The position numbers and the translations under genes were made by a program. Shown here piece after piece: positions 16,032 to 25,119 of a stretch of 64,000 bases of DNA. Origin of the DNA: Bacteroidales bacterium (lineage in GTDB: Bacteria; Bacteroidota; Bacteroidia; Bacteroidales; Muribaculaceae); assembly GCA_910575615.1 (NCBI GenBank), contig CAJTEX010000010.1, positions 1 to 64,000 on the forward strand, written 5' to 3'. Position 1 is the first letter of the stretch; each line of letters begins with the position of its first letter. The notes below the pieces were generated by a model. The model was not told where the DNA came from. It did not search any database and saw only the letters and a list, made by a program, of their open reading frames with translations.

Positions 16032-16616
16032 TTAAGATTTGCCATAAGCTTTCCTTACCCTTGACAGTGTCTCCTGGGTGATGTTGAGGTATTGAGCGAT
16101 ATATTTCAGGGGTATGGCGTTGAGTATCTCCTGCGGTCGGCCGTTGAGCAGCGCCTCGTAGCGCGAGCGCGCGTCACCGGTGCCTAAAATCACATATCGT
16201 TTCTCCAGCACATACAGCTGCTCGATCAACACCTTGACCTCCCAGTCGCGCAACTCGATGTGTTCGCCGAGCATCGCTTTCATGTCTTCGAAGCTTATCT
16301 CATAGACGGTCATCTCGGTTATCGCCTCGATGGAGAATATCGCCGGGCCTCCGGTGCGCCAGGAGGTGATTGAGGTCACCACATCCCCGGCCGAAGCGAA
16401 CCATCGCGTGTCTTCCTTGTCCTCCTTCTCATACAGCCCCCTGCACAGGCCGTCGGCGATGAAAAAGACCGCATCGCATCTGGTGTCCTGTGTGACGAGG
16501 CGGCTGCGGCGGGGGTATCTCTTCAAGGTCGCAATCCTTTCGAGTTGGCCGGTGATGCTTTCTGGCACCGGATGAACGACCTTCAGGATTTCATGAAGGG
16601 GCATAAAGTCAGGCAT
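16032..16616 (-). CDS. Crp/Fnr-family transcription regulator
   Basis: The 194-aa protein has an N-terminal cyclic-nucleotide-binding-like beta barrel (~25-120; RRSRLVTQDTRCDAVFFIADGLCRGLYE) and a C-terminal winged helix. Its recognition part, IPLKYIAQYLNITQETLSRVRK, fits the family. There are no cysteines arranged as in Fnr, and the phosphate-binding cassette of cAMP receptors is not preserved, so the ligand is unknown. It is transcribed away from the LptD-like gene; the 250-bp gap holds promoter elements for both. Short Bacteroidetes regulators of this class often sit alone, as here. Confidence 0.88.
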   Translation of the reverse strand: MPDFMPLHEILKVVHPVPESITGQLERIATLKRYPRRSRLVTQDTRCDAVFFIADGLCRGLYEKEDKEDTRWFASAGDVVTSITSWRTGGPAIFSIEAITEMTVYEISFEDMKAMLGEHIELRDWEVKVLIEQLYVLEKRYVILGTGDARSRYEALLNGRPQEILNAIPLKYIAQYLNITQETLSRVRKAYGKS

Positions 16617-16657
16617 AAGCGATAATCTAATATAGGTTGGTCATCTGGGGGTAAGCA

Positions 16658-16665
16658 CAAAGTTA
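16658..16665 (-). promoter_or_regulatory. -7 element of the Crp/Fnr gene
   Basis: TAACTTTG on the minus strand, about 42 bases before the start codon. Confidence 0.55.
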
Positions 16666-16820
16666 GTCAAATCATCCCGAAATTCCAACCATCAGGTTTA
16701 AACTTTTTTGAGCCGGCCTCCAGAGGCTTTCCATTTGTGTGTCACAGGCGTTAAGATTATTTAATATGGGTGGAATAAGAAAAAGCATGGCCCGTTGTCT
16801 CTGGATTGGACGGAAAATCG

Positions 16821-16828
16821 TAACTTTG
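16821..16828 (+). promoter_or_regulatory. -7 element of the LptD-like gene
   Basis: TAACTTTG, 42 bases before the start codon; a TTG lies 23 bases further up. Confidence 0.6.
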
Positions 16829-16869
16829 CGGTGCTATAATGCATTGTCATCTGTCTCCGACATCCCAAA

Positions 16870-19773
16870 TTGAAACGTCTTCAATTCTATATAATATTCC
16901 TCTTGATGGCTTTCTTCGTCGCGGCCAACCTGCTGTCGCGCGACGGGGAGGGTTCGCTGCGCGACATCCGCAGCCGTGCCGACTCCGCCGTCAATGAGGC
17001 TGTGGACTCCATGGCGGCTCCAATGCCGGCTGCCCACAAAACCTTTGGGATTCAGACAGACACGGTCGACTCTATGCCGGGGATGCCCCTTGACAGCATC
17101 GCCTCGCCCGGGGCCGACAGCCTGGCCACGGCAGGCCGTAAGCCGGCGGCATTCGGTGTGGACTCGACATTCTTCACCGTCCACGACTCCGTCAAAGGCT
17201 CGCGCATACGCCGCACAAAGGCCGACCTCGACAACCAGGTGGTCTTCTCATCGAAAGACTCGATGATAATGGTCGGGCGCGAGATGACCTATATGTATGG
17301 CGACGGCCAGATTGACTACGGCGACCTCAAGCTGACCGCCGAGGACATAGAGCTTGATATGGCGAAATCAGAGGTCTACGCCGTCGGTGTCGAAGACTCG
17401 CTCGGGGAGGTGATAGGTTCACCTGTGTTCGAGGAGGGGGGCACAGCCTATGAGTCAGGCACGATGCGCTACAACTTCAAGAGCAAGCGCGGCTACATCA
17501 CCAATGTCATCACCCAGCAGGGAGAGGGGTATCTCACCGGAGGCACCACCAAGAAGACCGACGGCGAGGACTTCTATGTCGAGAACGGCCGTTACACTAC
17601 ATGCGACGACCATGAGTGTCCCCACTTCTACCTCCAGCTGACACGCGCCAAGGTCAGGCCGAAGAAAAACATCGTCACAGGGCCCGCCTACATGGTGCTG
17701 GCCGGATTGCCGCTCCCCCTGGCTGTGCCGTTCGGATATTTCCCGTTCAGCGACAAATACGCCTCGGGAGTCATCGTGCCGACATTCGGCGATGACTACA
17801 ACCGTGGATTCTATCTCAGCGACGGCGGATATTACTTCGCAATAAACGATTATGTCGACCTCGCCCTGACCGGGGAAATCTACACGAAAGGCTCGTGGGG
17901 ACTGTCGGCCCAGTCGACATATGCCAAGAGATACAAGTTCAACGGTCGCTTCAACATCAACTATCTCAAGACCATCAACGGCGAGAAGGGGGATCCCGAC
18001 TACGCCACCGCCACTAACTTCCAGGTGTTGTGGAGCCACTCCCAGGATGCCAAGGCCAACCCCAACATGACCCTCTCGGCATCGGTCAACTTCACTACCT
18101 CGGGATATTCGCGCAGCAGCGTAAATTCTTACTATTCAAGCGCGTTCACCGAGAACACCAAGAGCTCTACGGTCAATATGACCTACCGCTTCCCCGACTC
18201 AAAGTGGCAGCTGTCGACATCGCTCAATGTCTCGCAGCGCACCCAGGACTCCACCCTGGCTGTCTCATTCCCGAACGTGAATGTCTCCATGTCGCAGACC
18301 TACCCCTTCAAGCGCAAGAAGGCCGTCGGAGATGAGAAGTGGTATGAGAAAATCCGCATTTCTTATTCCGGACAGCTCCAGAACTCGCTGACCGCCAAGC
18401 AGGATGAATTCTTCAAGAAGTCCCTGGTAAAGGACTGGCGCAACGGAATGAAGCACTATATCCCAATCTCGGCGACATTCAACCTCTTCAAGTATTTCAA
18501 CCTCACGCCGTCGATCAATGTGACCGACCGCATGTACACCTCCAAGATACGCCGCGACTGGGATCCCGCGAAGTCGGCAGAAATCGCCGACACCACATAC
18601 AGCTTCTACAACGTGTGGGACTTCACCTCCTCCGTTTCGCTCGACACGAAAATCTACGGATTCTTCCAGCCGCTGCCTTTCCTGGGCGACAAGGTGAAGA
18701 TGATCCGCCACGTGCTTACCCCGACCGTCTCCTTCTCCTACGCCCCTGACTTCTCGTCGCCATGGTTCGGATATTACGGCCAGTACTCTTATGTCGACCC
18801 CGACGGCCGCGCCCAGAGCCGCAAGTACTCGATGTTTCCCAACGGCTTGTTCGGGGTTCCCGACCAGGGCGAGACAGGAGCCGTGTCGGTCTCCCTGTCA
18901 AACAACCTGGAGATGAAGGTCAAGACCAACGACTCCATCGGAGAGAAGAAAGTCTCGCTGATCGAGAACTTCACAATATCGCAGAGCTACAACTTCGCCG
19001 CCGACTCGCTCAACTGGAGCAACATCAACACCTCGATTCTGTTGCGCCTGACCAAGCAGTTCAACCTCAACCTCAACGCCACCTGGGATGTCTACACCTA
19101 CCAACTCAACTCCGCCGGAAATCCGGTGAGGGTCAACATCCCGCGCTGGAAAGCCGGAAAGGGGTGGGGTAAGCTCTCCTCGACCGGAACATCATTCTCC
19201 TACACCTTCAACAACGACACATTCAAGCGTGGCGACAAGAAGGACAAGGGGAACGGAAAGGGTAAAAATGGCAACGACAACACCGGTGGCACAGATGATG
19301 ACGGCAATTCGTCATTCGACAATCCCGGCACCGACGGCCGCCCGCGCAGTCCGCGCGACAACTCCGGAGGGGATGACGACCTGCAGCTCGACAGCGACGG
19401 GTATGCCGCCTGGAGTGTGCCATGGAGCCTGACACTCAACTATTCCATCAACTATGCCTATGGCGACTTCAATTACGAGAAGATGGAATACAACGGGAAG
19501 TTCACACAAAACCTCAGCCTCTCGGGCAACATCCGCCCGACAAAGAACTGGGAACTGTCGGCGACAGCGTCATATGACTTCCAGCAACACAAACTCGCGT
19601 ATATGAACCTCAACGTGTCGCGCGACCTCCATTGCTTCACGATGAGGGCCTCGATAATACCGGTCGGTCCATACAAAAGCTACAATTTCCACATCTCCGT
19701 GAAATCGTCGCTGCTGTCCGACCTCAAGTATGACAAACGTTCCTCTCAGTCCAACGGTGTCCAATGGTACTGA
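16870..19773 (+). CDS. LptD-like LPS-assembly outer-membrane protein
   Basis: The 967-aa protein starts with a membrane or signal segment (LQFYIIFLLMAFFVAANLL) and a Ser/Asp/Ala-rich linker. An OstA/LptA-like beta-jellyroll follows (~115-260; QVVFSSKDSMIMVGREMTYMYG...) with the CDDHECPHFYL cysteine segment seen in Bacteroidetes LptD. A long beta-barrel region runs to the end, with alternating aromatic strands and a final aromatic residue (GVQWY). A low-complexity Asp/Gly/Asn/Lys insert sits at ~790-860. LptD inserts lipopolysaccharide into the outer leaflet with LptE; LptE was not seen here. Bacteroidetes carry more than one LptD-like protein, so it may be the essential one or a paralogue. 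Confidence 0.8.
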   Translation: MKRLQFYIIFLLMAFFVAANLLSRDGEGSLRDIRSRADSAVNEAVDSMAAPMPAAHKTFGIQTDTVDSMPGMPLDSIASPGADSLATAGRKPAAFGVDSTFFTVHDSVKGSRIRRTKADLDNQVVFSSKDSMIMVGREMTYMYGDGQIDYGDLKLTAEDIELDMAKSEVYAVGVEDSLGEVIGSPVFEEGGTAYESGTMRYNFKSKRGYITNVITQQGEGYLTGGTTKKTDGEDFYVENGRYTTCDDHECPHFYLQLTRAKVRPKKNIVTGPAYMVLAGLPLPLAVPFGYFPFSDKYASGVIVPTFGDDYNRGFYLSDGGYYFAINDYVDLALTGEIYTKGSWGLSAQSTYAKRYKFNGRFNINYLKTINGEKGDPDYATATNFQVLWSHSQDAKANPNMTLSASVNFTTSGYSRSSVNSYYSSAFTENTKSSTVNMTYRFPDSKWQLSTSLNVSQRTQDSTLAVSFPNVNVSMSQTYPFKRKKAVGDEKWYEKIRISYSGQLQNSLTAKQDEFFKKSLVKDWRNGMKHYIPISATFNLFKYFNLTPSINVTDRMYTSKIRRDWDPAKSAEIADTTYSFYNVWDFTSSVSLDTKIYGFFQPLPFLGDKVKMIRHVLTPTVSFSYAPDFSSPWFGYYGQYSYVDPDGRAQSRKYSMFPNGLFGVPDQGETGAVSVSLSNNLEMKVKTNDSIGEKKVSLIENFTISQSYNFAADSLNWSNINTSILLRLTKQFNLNLNATWDVYTYQLNSAGNPVRVNIPRWKAGKGWGKLSSTGTSFSYTFNNDTFKRGDKKDKGNGKGKNGNDNTGGTDDDGNSSFDNPGTDGRPRSPRDNSGGDDDLQLDSDGYAAWSVPWSLTLNYSINYAYGDFNYEKMEYNGKFTQNLSLSGNIRPTKNWELSATASYDFQQHKLAYMNLNVSRDLHCFTMRASIIPVGPYKSYNFHISVKSSLLSDLKYDKRSSQSNGVQWY

Positions 19774-19928
19774 TATGTCTCGGTTGGGGAGGCCCACGGC
19801 GTGAACCGTCATTCTCCCCGGCTTGATTCCATACCCCATTCCGGCCGCGACGGCCGCGATGACCTTTATCGTCTTAAGAAGACATGCATTTAATTTAACA
19901 CTAATCGATTAATATTATCATAGTATCA

Positions 19929-22900
19929 ATGAAGAAAAGCAATTCGCTGATGTTTGCCGCGTTTCTGGCAGCAGTGACAGTATCATCCTCCACAGGAGCC
20001 CCGCTGTCACCATCCCCTGCCAGGACGGGCATAGGCTCCGCTTATGAAAGCGCGATGCCTGCAAAAGCTCCGGCCTCTGTTCTGCCGAAGATGAAGACTG
20101 TGTCATCCGCTCCCGTCTCAGGTCTGCGACGGGTGGCCTCTCCCTCCGACCTCAAACGCAAGGCCGCTTTGCGCTCGGCCACGGCCGCCTCGCGTTCGAT
20201 TGCCGCGGATGTCGACCTGCGCGGATGCGTGCTGTATCCCAACTCGTTGCTGGGATTCCACACCCTGCCCAAGACCGACGGGGGTGAGTTTGTGCCCTAC
20301 GGCACCACCGACCTGGTGGCTGTCATCAACGGCGGCGGTTACGACGACGGAGAGGGTCAGTATCACGGCGTTTTCTACCAGGCTTCCTCTTCGGGCAGCC
20401 TGTCATCCGTGACCATCTACCATCTCGACAGCCAGTCGCTCGACATCATATACAGCCAGACCCTTTCTGACGGCGGGATGATGGTGGCCGATGACGTTGC
20501 CATGGACCCTGTCACAGGCGATGTCTACGGATGTTATCTCACCGGCGAGGGCCGTTGTTGGGGTAAAGGTGACTACGCCGCCGGTACCCGCACCGCCATC
20601 CGGGACCTTCAGACATACGAGTGGCTCGCAGGTGTAGGCTGCGACGCTGACGGCCAGTTCTACGGTGTGACCGTCGGAGGTGATTTCGTCAGGATCAACA
20701 AGCATACCGGTGAGTTCCAGACCATCTCCCACGCCAATATCCCCTATGAGTATATGGCCGGCGGATGTGTCGACACCGCCCATGGCAAGTTCCTTGTCTC
20801 CTACAACACATCAGGCGACGGGGCCGGAATATATGAGATCGACCTCGCCACAGGCGTGGCCTCGCGTGCTGTCGACTTTCAGAAGGATGTCGTCGCCGTC
20901 GGGCTTTACGTGGCTCCCGCTGCCGCCGATGAGAAATCGCCAGCAGCGCCCGCGCTGACCGTGTCGGCTCCCGAGGGGACTATGACGGTGATGTACACCG
21001 TCGCGATTCCCGATGTGTTGCGTGACGGCACACCTGTTACCGGCGACCTCGGCTACACCCTGTGGGCCGACGGCGAGGTTGTGGCTGAAGGATCCGCCCC
21101 CGCCGGTACTACTGTGACCGGTCAGATTGTTGCCTCGAAGAGCGGCATGACCGATTTTGTCGCCCAGGTTTCCAACGCCGCAGGCAAGTCGCCCCGCGTG
21201 CGCCAGACCATATATGTCGGCAAGGGGCTTCCCTCCGTGCCCGGCAATGTCACCGCCTCCTGGGCCGACGGCAAGATGAAGATTACCTGGGATGCCGTCA
21301 CCGAGTCGATGGACGGCGGTTATCTTGATCCTGCGGCTGTCACCTACACGGTGTCTGAAGGGGCCGATGTCATAGCTTCGGGCCTGACCGCCCCGGAATA
21401 TGAGTTTGATTTCCCCTCGCCCGAGGTGCGCTCCTCCCACAGCTATGATGTCGTTGCCGAGTATGGCGGCAAGACCTCAGGTGTGGCCGCGTCTAATGTC
21501 GTATGGGTGGGTGCATACGCCGCGCCGTTCGAGACCCAGTTCAACACATACACCGTCCTTGACGATTACGGTTACACCATCGTGGACGCCAACGAGGATG
21601 GAAAGGTCTGGTCGATGAGAGGATTCGCCAAAGGTGTGTTCCTCCCCTATAACTCCTCCAAACCCGCTGATGACTGGCTGATTGCCCCGCCGGTAAAGAT
21701 GGAGGCCGGTAAGGTGTATCCCGTCACCATTGTGGCCCATGCCGAAAGCAACTATGACCAGGAGCGCCTGGAGGTCAAGGCCGGACGCGGCGTTACCCCC
21801 GAGGCAATGACCCTCGAGGTAATCGCGCCTGTGGAGGTCAGGAATCTTTCAGGCAACCCCCATGTCTTCACCGGATTCGTGGTTCCTGATGCAGACGGTG
21901 AGTACAATATCGGTGTGCATGGCATATCTGATGCTTACAAATATTGGCTTACCGTGCTTTCCCTTTCGGTAGGCGAAGGGGTCGACGCTGACGCTCCCGT
22001 GGCTGTCGACCAACTGACCCTGGTGCCTGAGCCGTCAGGCTTGACAACACTTTCAGGAAGCTTCCGCCTCCCAGTGAAGACCATATCGGGTGGCGATGTC
22101 ACTTCCTCCTCCGTGAACGCCGAGGTGAGGTGTGGCGACCGTATTGTGGCCACTCTGTCGGGCGCGCCCGGAGCTGTGGTGAAGTTTGATGACACTCTCC
22201 CTGAAAAGGGCACCTACACTTACACCGTGACACCGTCAATCGGCGAAATCACCGGTGTGTCGGCTTCTGCATCGGTCTTTGTCGGCCCGTATGCCGCAGC
22301 CTCCCCCGAATCGGCCACCGTGGTCGAGACTGCCGAGGCCGGCAGCGTTACTGTCTCATGGGCCCCTGTGACAACCGATGTCAATGGCAATGCGCTCGAC
22401 GCGGCCAATGTGTCATACATGGTCTACACTATTGATGAGGACATGAACCTTGTCGCTGTGTTCGAAAGCAATGTCACCGGCGAGTCGGTGACCTTCAAGG
22501 CTGTCGCTGACGCCTCTAAGCAGCAGTTCGTGCAGTATGCCGTCAAGGCGTTCAACCGCGACGCCGTTTCTGAAAACGCCGCCACCACCGCCATGGTGCC
22601 TGTCGGCCAGGGATATGCCCTCCCCGTGGTATATTCGGGCAGCGCCGAACTGTCATACCAGATAATCAACACCAACGCTCAGGGCCGTGGTTTCTGGGAT
22701 GTGTACAGCCCCGAGAACCTTGAGGATGCTCCCGATCCTGTCGCTTCGTTTGACTACTTCGGATGCTATGCCGGGTCGAGCGAGGCTTACGGCGACCTCT
22801 CGACCGGAAAAATCGACCTCACATCGGCCTCGCGTCCCGAGCTGTCGTTCTACACCTATTGTCTCAACGACGGTGACGAGAATTTCGTGGAAGTATTCGT

Positions 22901-24449
22901 TGTCGCCGACGGTCAGACCGAGCGTCTTGGCAGCGCGCTCCACAGCGCTATGCAGCCCGGCAAATGGACCAAGGTGCGTTACAGCCTCCAGGCCTATGCC
23001 GGCAAGAACATCCAGGTGATGGTTCGTGCCGTCACCAAGACGATGGCTTACACATTTGTCGATGAGATAGCTGTCAAGGAGACCCCCGACAAAGACCTGG
23101 CCGCCATCTCGATTTCCGCTCCCGCGACAGTCAAGGCCGGCGAGAAATTCGACATCAATGTCGATGTGGCCAACTGGGGCTACGAGACCGCGGCTGGCTT
23201 CCAGGTCAACCTCTACCGCGACGGCGACCTGATGGAGACACGCGACATCGCGTCGCTCGAGCCTGACGGGCTTATGACAGTGGTGTTCAACGACGTGCTG
23301 TCTTACTTCGACGCCGCCGGCGAGGCTCTTTATTCCGCCGAGGTTGTTTTCGACGGAGACAAGGACATAACCAATAATGCGACCGAGGAGATTGCCGTGA
23401 GCCGTCCGGTTTCCAGTTTGCCAGCCGTGACCGATCTCGCGGGTGAGCCGACCGAAGCCGGAAACAAGCTTACCTGGAGCGTCTATGAGACAGGCGAGCT
23501 GCAGGGCACTGAAATCACCGAGGACTTCGAGGGAGCCACCCCGTGGGCCCACGAGTTCGGAGACTGGACTTTCCTTGATGTCGACCAGAAACCTGTCAGC
23601 GATTTCTATCCCGTGACATTCCCCGGCATCGTCTCCGGAGTGACCAAGTCTTCATTCTTCGTCTTCAACCGCGAGGAGTCTATGCCCGGCAACACATCCC
23701 TTGCCGGACACAGCGGCGAGCAGTATCTTGTCGCCCTCTATAACGCCAACCGTGAGGACAACGACGACTGGGCCATCTCGCCCCGGCTGAGCGGCGAGGC
23801 GCAGACAATCTCGTTCTACGCCCAGAGCTACAGCCAGGCACATCCTGAGTCCATCGAGATTCTTTACACCACCAAGGATTCGTTTGACCCTGCCGATTAT
23901 ATCGAGATTGACTCCGACGGAGCGGTGCCCGACACCTGGACCAAGTATGAATACGACCTCCCCGCCGGGACGCTCCACTTCGCCATCCGATATGTCTCCA
24001 ATGACACATACATGCTGATGGTCGACGATGTCACCTTCACCCCCGATCCATACCTCAGTGTGCCGACCCTCGTCGGTTACGACATCTACCGCGACGGGGT
24101 TAAAATCAACGATTCCCCCGTCACCGGTGGAGAATACCTCGACACTGAGGCTTTTGACGGCAGCCACACCTACCATGTGGTGGCCAAGTATGCCGAAGGG
24201 GACTCCGAGCTTTCCAACGCCGTCACCCTTGACCGTTCGGGAGTAGACAGTGCGCTGGCTGCCAGCCTGTATGTCGGGGTTGAAGGCCGCGACATCGTTG
24301 TCATCGGTGCCGGCGACCAGCCTGTGGCAGTCGTGAGTGTCGACGGCAAGGTGCTGCGCCGCGTCACCGGCGACCTGCGCCTGACCGTCACCCCGGCAGT
24401 CTATCTCGTGACCGTAGGCAACAACACCTTCAAGCTGCTCGTCAGGTAA
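19929..24449 (+). CDS. Large multidomain surface protein, paralogue of the 5572 gene
   Basis: This 1506-aa protein follows the same plan as the 1494-aa product: a signal peptide (KKSNSLMFAAFLAAVTVSSSTGAP), a ~300-residue repeat region with matching motifs (DPVTGDVYG, AGGCVDTAHGKFL), FN3-like modules, and an anchor-J domain with DDWLIAPPVKM near residue 580. FN3-like modules, a CARDB-like module (ISAPATVKAGEKFDINVDV) and a second anchor-J domain with DDWAISPRL follow, then a sorting-like tail (VAVVSVDGKVLRRV...AVYLVTVGNNTFKLLV). It is predicted to be exported and held at the surface; its ligand is unknown. No clear promoter element was found in the 155-bp gap before it, so it may share transcription with the LptD-like gene. 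Confidence 0.85.
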   Translation: MKKSNSLMFAAFLAAVTVSSSTGAPLSPSPARTGIGSAYESAMPAKAPASVLPKMKTVSSAPVSGLRRVASPSDLKRKAALRSATAASRSIAADVDLRGCVLYPNSLLGFHTLPKTDGGEFVPYGTTDLVAVINGGGYDDGEGQYHGVFYQASSSGSLSSVTIYHLDSQSLDIIYSQTLSDGGMMVADDVAMDPVTGDVYGCYLTGEGRCWGKGDYAAGTRTAIRDLQTYEWLAGVGCDADGQFYGVTVGGDFVRINKHTGEFQTISHANIPYEYMAGGCVDTAHGKFLVSYNTSGDGAGIYEIDLATGVASRAVDFQKDVVAVGLYVAPAAADEKSPAAPALTVSAPEGTMTVMYTVAIPDVLRDGTPVTGDLGYTLWADGEVVAEGSAPAGTTVTGQIVASKSGMTDFVAQVSNAAGKSPRVRQTIYVGKGLPSVPGNVTASWADGKMKITWDAVTESMDGGYLDPAAVTYTVSEGADVIASGLTAPEYEFDFPSPEVRSSHSYDVVAEYGGKTSGVAASNVVWVGAYAAPFETQFNTYTVLDDYGYTIVDANEDGKVWSMRGFAKGVFLPYNSSKPADDWLIAPPVKMEAGKVYPVTIVAHAESNYDQERLEVKAGRGVTPEAMTLEVIAPVEVRNLSGNPHVFTGFVVPDADGEYNIGVHGISDAYKYWLTVLSLSVGEGVDADAPVAVDQLTLVPEPSGLTTLSGSFRLPVKTISGGDVTSSSVNAEVRCGDRIVATLSGAPGAVVKFDDTLPEKGTYTYTVTPSIGEITGVSASASVFVGPYAAASPESATVVETAEAGSVTVSWAPVTTDVNGNALDAANVSYMVYTIDEDMNLVAVFESNVTGESVTFKAVADASKQQFVQYAVKAFNRDAVSENAATTAMVPVGQGYALPVVYSGSAELSYQIINTNAQGRGFWDVYSPENLEDAPDPVASFDYFGCYAGSSEAYGDLSTGKIDLTSASRPELSFYTYCLNDGDENFVEVFVVADGQTERLGSALHSAMQPGKWTKVRYSLQAYAGKNIQVMVRAVTKTMAYTFVDEIAVKETPDKDLAAISISAPATVKAGEKFDINVDVANWGYETAAGFQVNLYRDGDLMETRDIASLEPDGLMTVVFNDVLSYFDAAGEALYSAEVVFDGDKDITNNATEEIAVSRPVSSLPAVTDLAGEPTEAGNKLTWSVYETGELQGTEITEDFEGATPWAHEFGDWTFLDVDQKPVSDFYPVTFPGIVSGVTKSSFFVFNREESMPGNTSLAGHSGEQYLVALYNANREDNDDWAISPRLSGEAQTISFYAQSYSQAHPESIEILYTTKDSFDPADYIEIDSDGAVPDTWTKYEYDLPAGTLHFAIRYVSNDTYMLMVDDVTFTPDPYLSVPTLVGYDIYRDGVKINDSPVTGGEYLDTEAFDGSHTYHVVAKYAEGDSELSNAVTLDRSGVDSALAASLYVGVEGRDIVVIGAGDQPVAVVSVDGKVLRRVTGDLRLTVTPAVYLVTVGNNTFKLLVR

Positions 24450-24479
24450 CCCCGGCGACAGCCCTCCGTCCCTGAATTT

Positions 24480-24526
24480 TCCCGGCCTGGTTGCTTCCCC
24501 GCGAAGCAATCAAGCCGGGATTTTTC
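24480..24526 (+). terminator. Terminator after the 1506-aa surface protein
   Basis: TCCCGGC pairs with GCCGGGA, with an inner stem TTGCTTC/GAAGCAA, followed by TTTTTCTTGG. Confidence 0.88.
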
Positions 24527-24718
24527 TTGGCTTGGTCAATGCGCACCCCCAAAAATCATCAGAGAAGAATGGAGTGATGCGTTGATACTCATTTTATGAG
24601 TATTGCCCTGGAGATAGTCTGTTTGTGTTTGTTGGTGTCCGATAAGTATGTTTAACCGGCTGTTTTTGATTGGTTTAGGAATAACGCCTCGATTGTGGTT
24701 CGTGTATGGTTCGCCCAC
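24527..24718. other. AT-rich spacer without a recognised gene
   Basis: The only structure seen is a small hairpin ATACTCA/TGAGTAT (24585-24603). No promoter or supportable reading frame was found. Confidence 0.4.
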
Positions 24719-24825
24719 GAATCCGTAGGATTCATTAATTATTAGCCGGGGGTTGGCGGCCGATAGGCCGGTAACCCCCGGTAAATACGCCAGACGTGAG
24801 ATTCTGAAAGAATCTTTTATAGATG
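24719..24825 (+). repeat. Three-hairpin intergenic element, copy B
   Basis: H1 is GAATCC-GTA-GGATTC (24719-24733). H2 pairs CCGGGGGTT (24746-24754) with AACCCCCGG (24773-24781). H3 is GATTCT-GAA-AGAATC (24800-24814), followed by TTTTATA. It has the same orientation as copy A, is nearly identical in the H2 and H3 regions, and faces copy C. Confidence 0.8.
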
Positions 24826-24848
24826 TTGCCTTTAAATGAGGTTGCCTA

Positions 24849-24969
24849 TATAAAAGATTCTTTCAGAATCTCACGCCTGATGTCGACGACCCCGGGTTGC
24901 CGCTTGGTCGCCCGCAAGGGGCTCCATCGCGCCAACCCGGGGCTAATGGTTAATGAATCCTCCGGATTC
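24849..24969 (-). repeat. Three-hairpin intergenic element, copy C (inverted)
   Basis: Read on the minus strand, H1 is GAATCC-GGA-GGATTC (24955-24969). H2 pairs CCCGGGTT-type arms (24890-24898 with 24934-24942) around a longer and different centre. H3 occupies 24856-24870, followed by TTTTATA. The hairpin order and the sequences between them are kept, while the H2 core has changed with compensating pairs. Confidence 0.78.
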
Positions 24970-25119
24970 GCGGGACGGGGCCGATGCCAGACGGGATAGA
25001 ATCAATGCCACCCGGGACGGCCTAGATGCCAGTTTTCCGGGATGGCTTCTGATTGTCTGAGAGGATATGCATGTCAATGCCTGGTGCCTTGGGCGGCGGG
25101 TGGCGGCAGGGTGGCCCGG

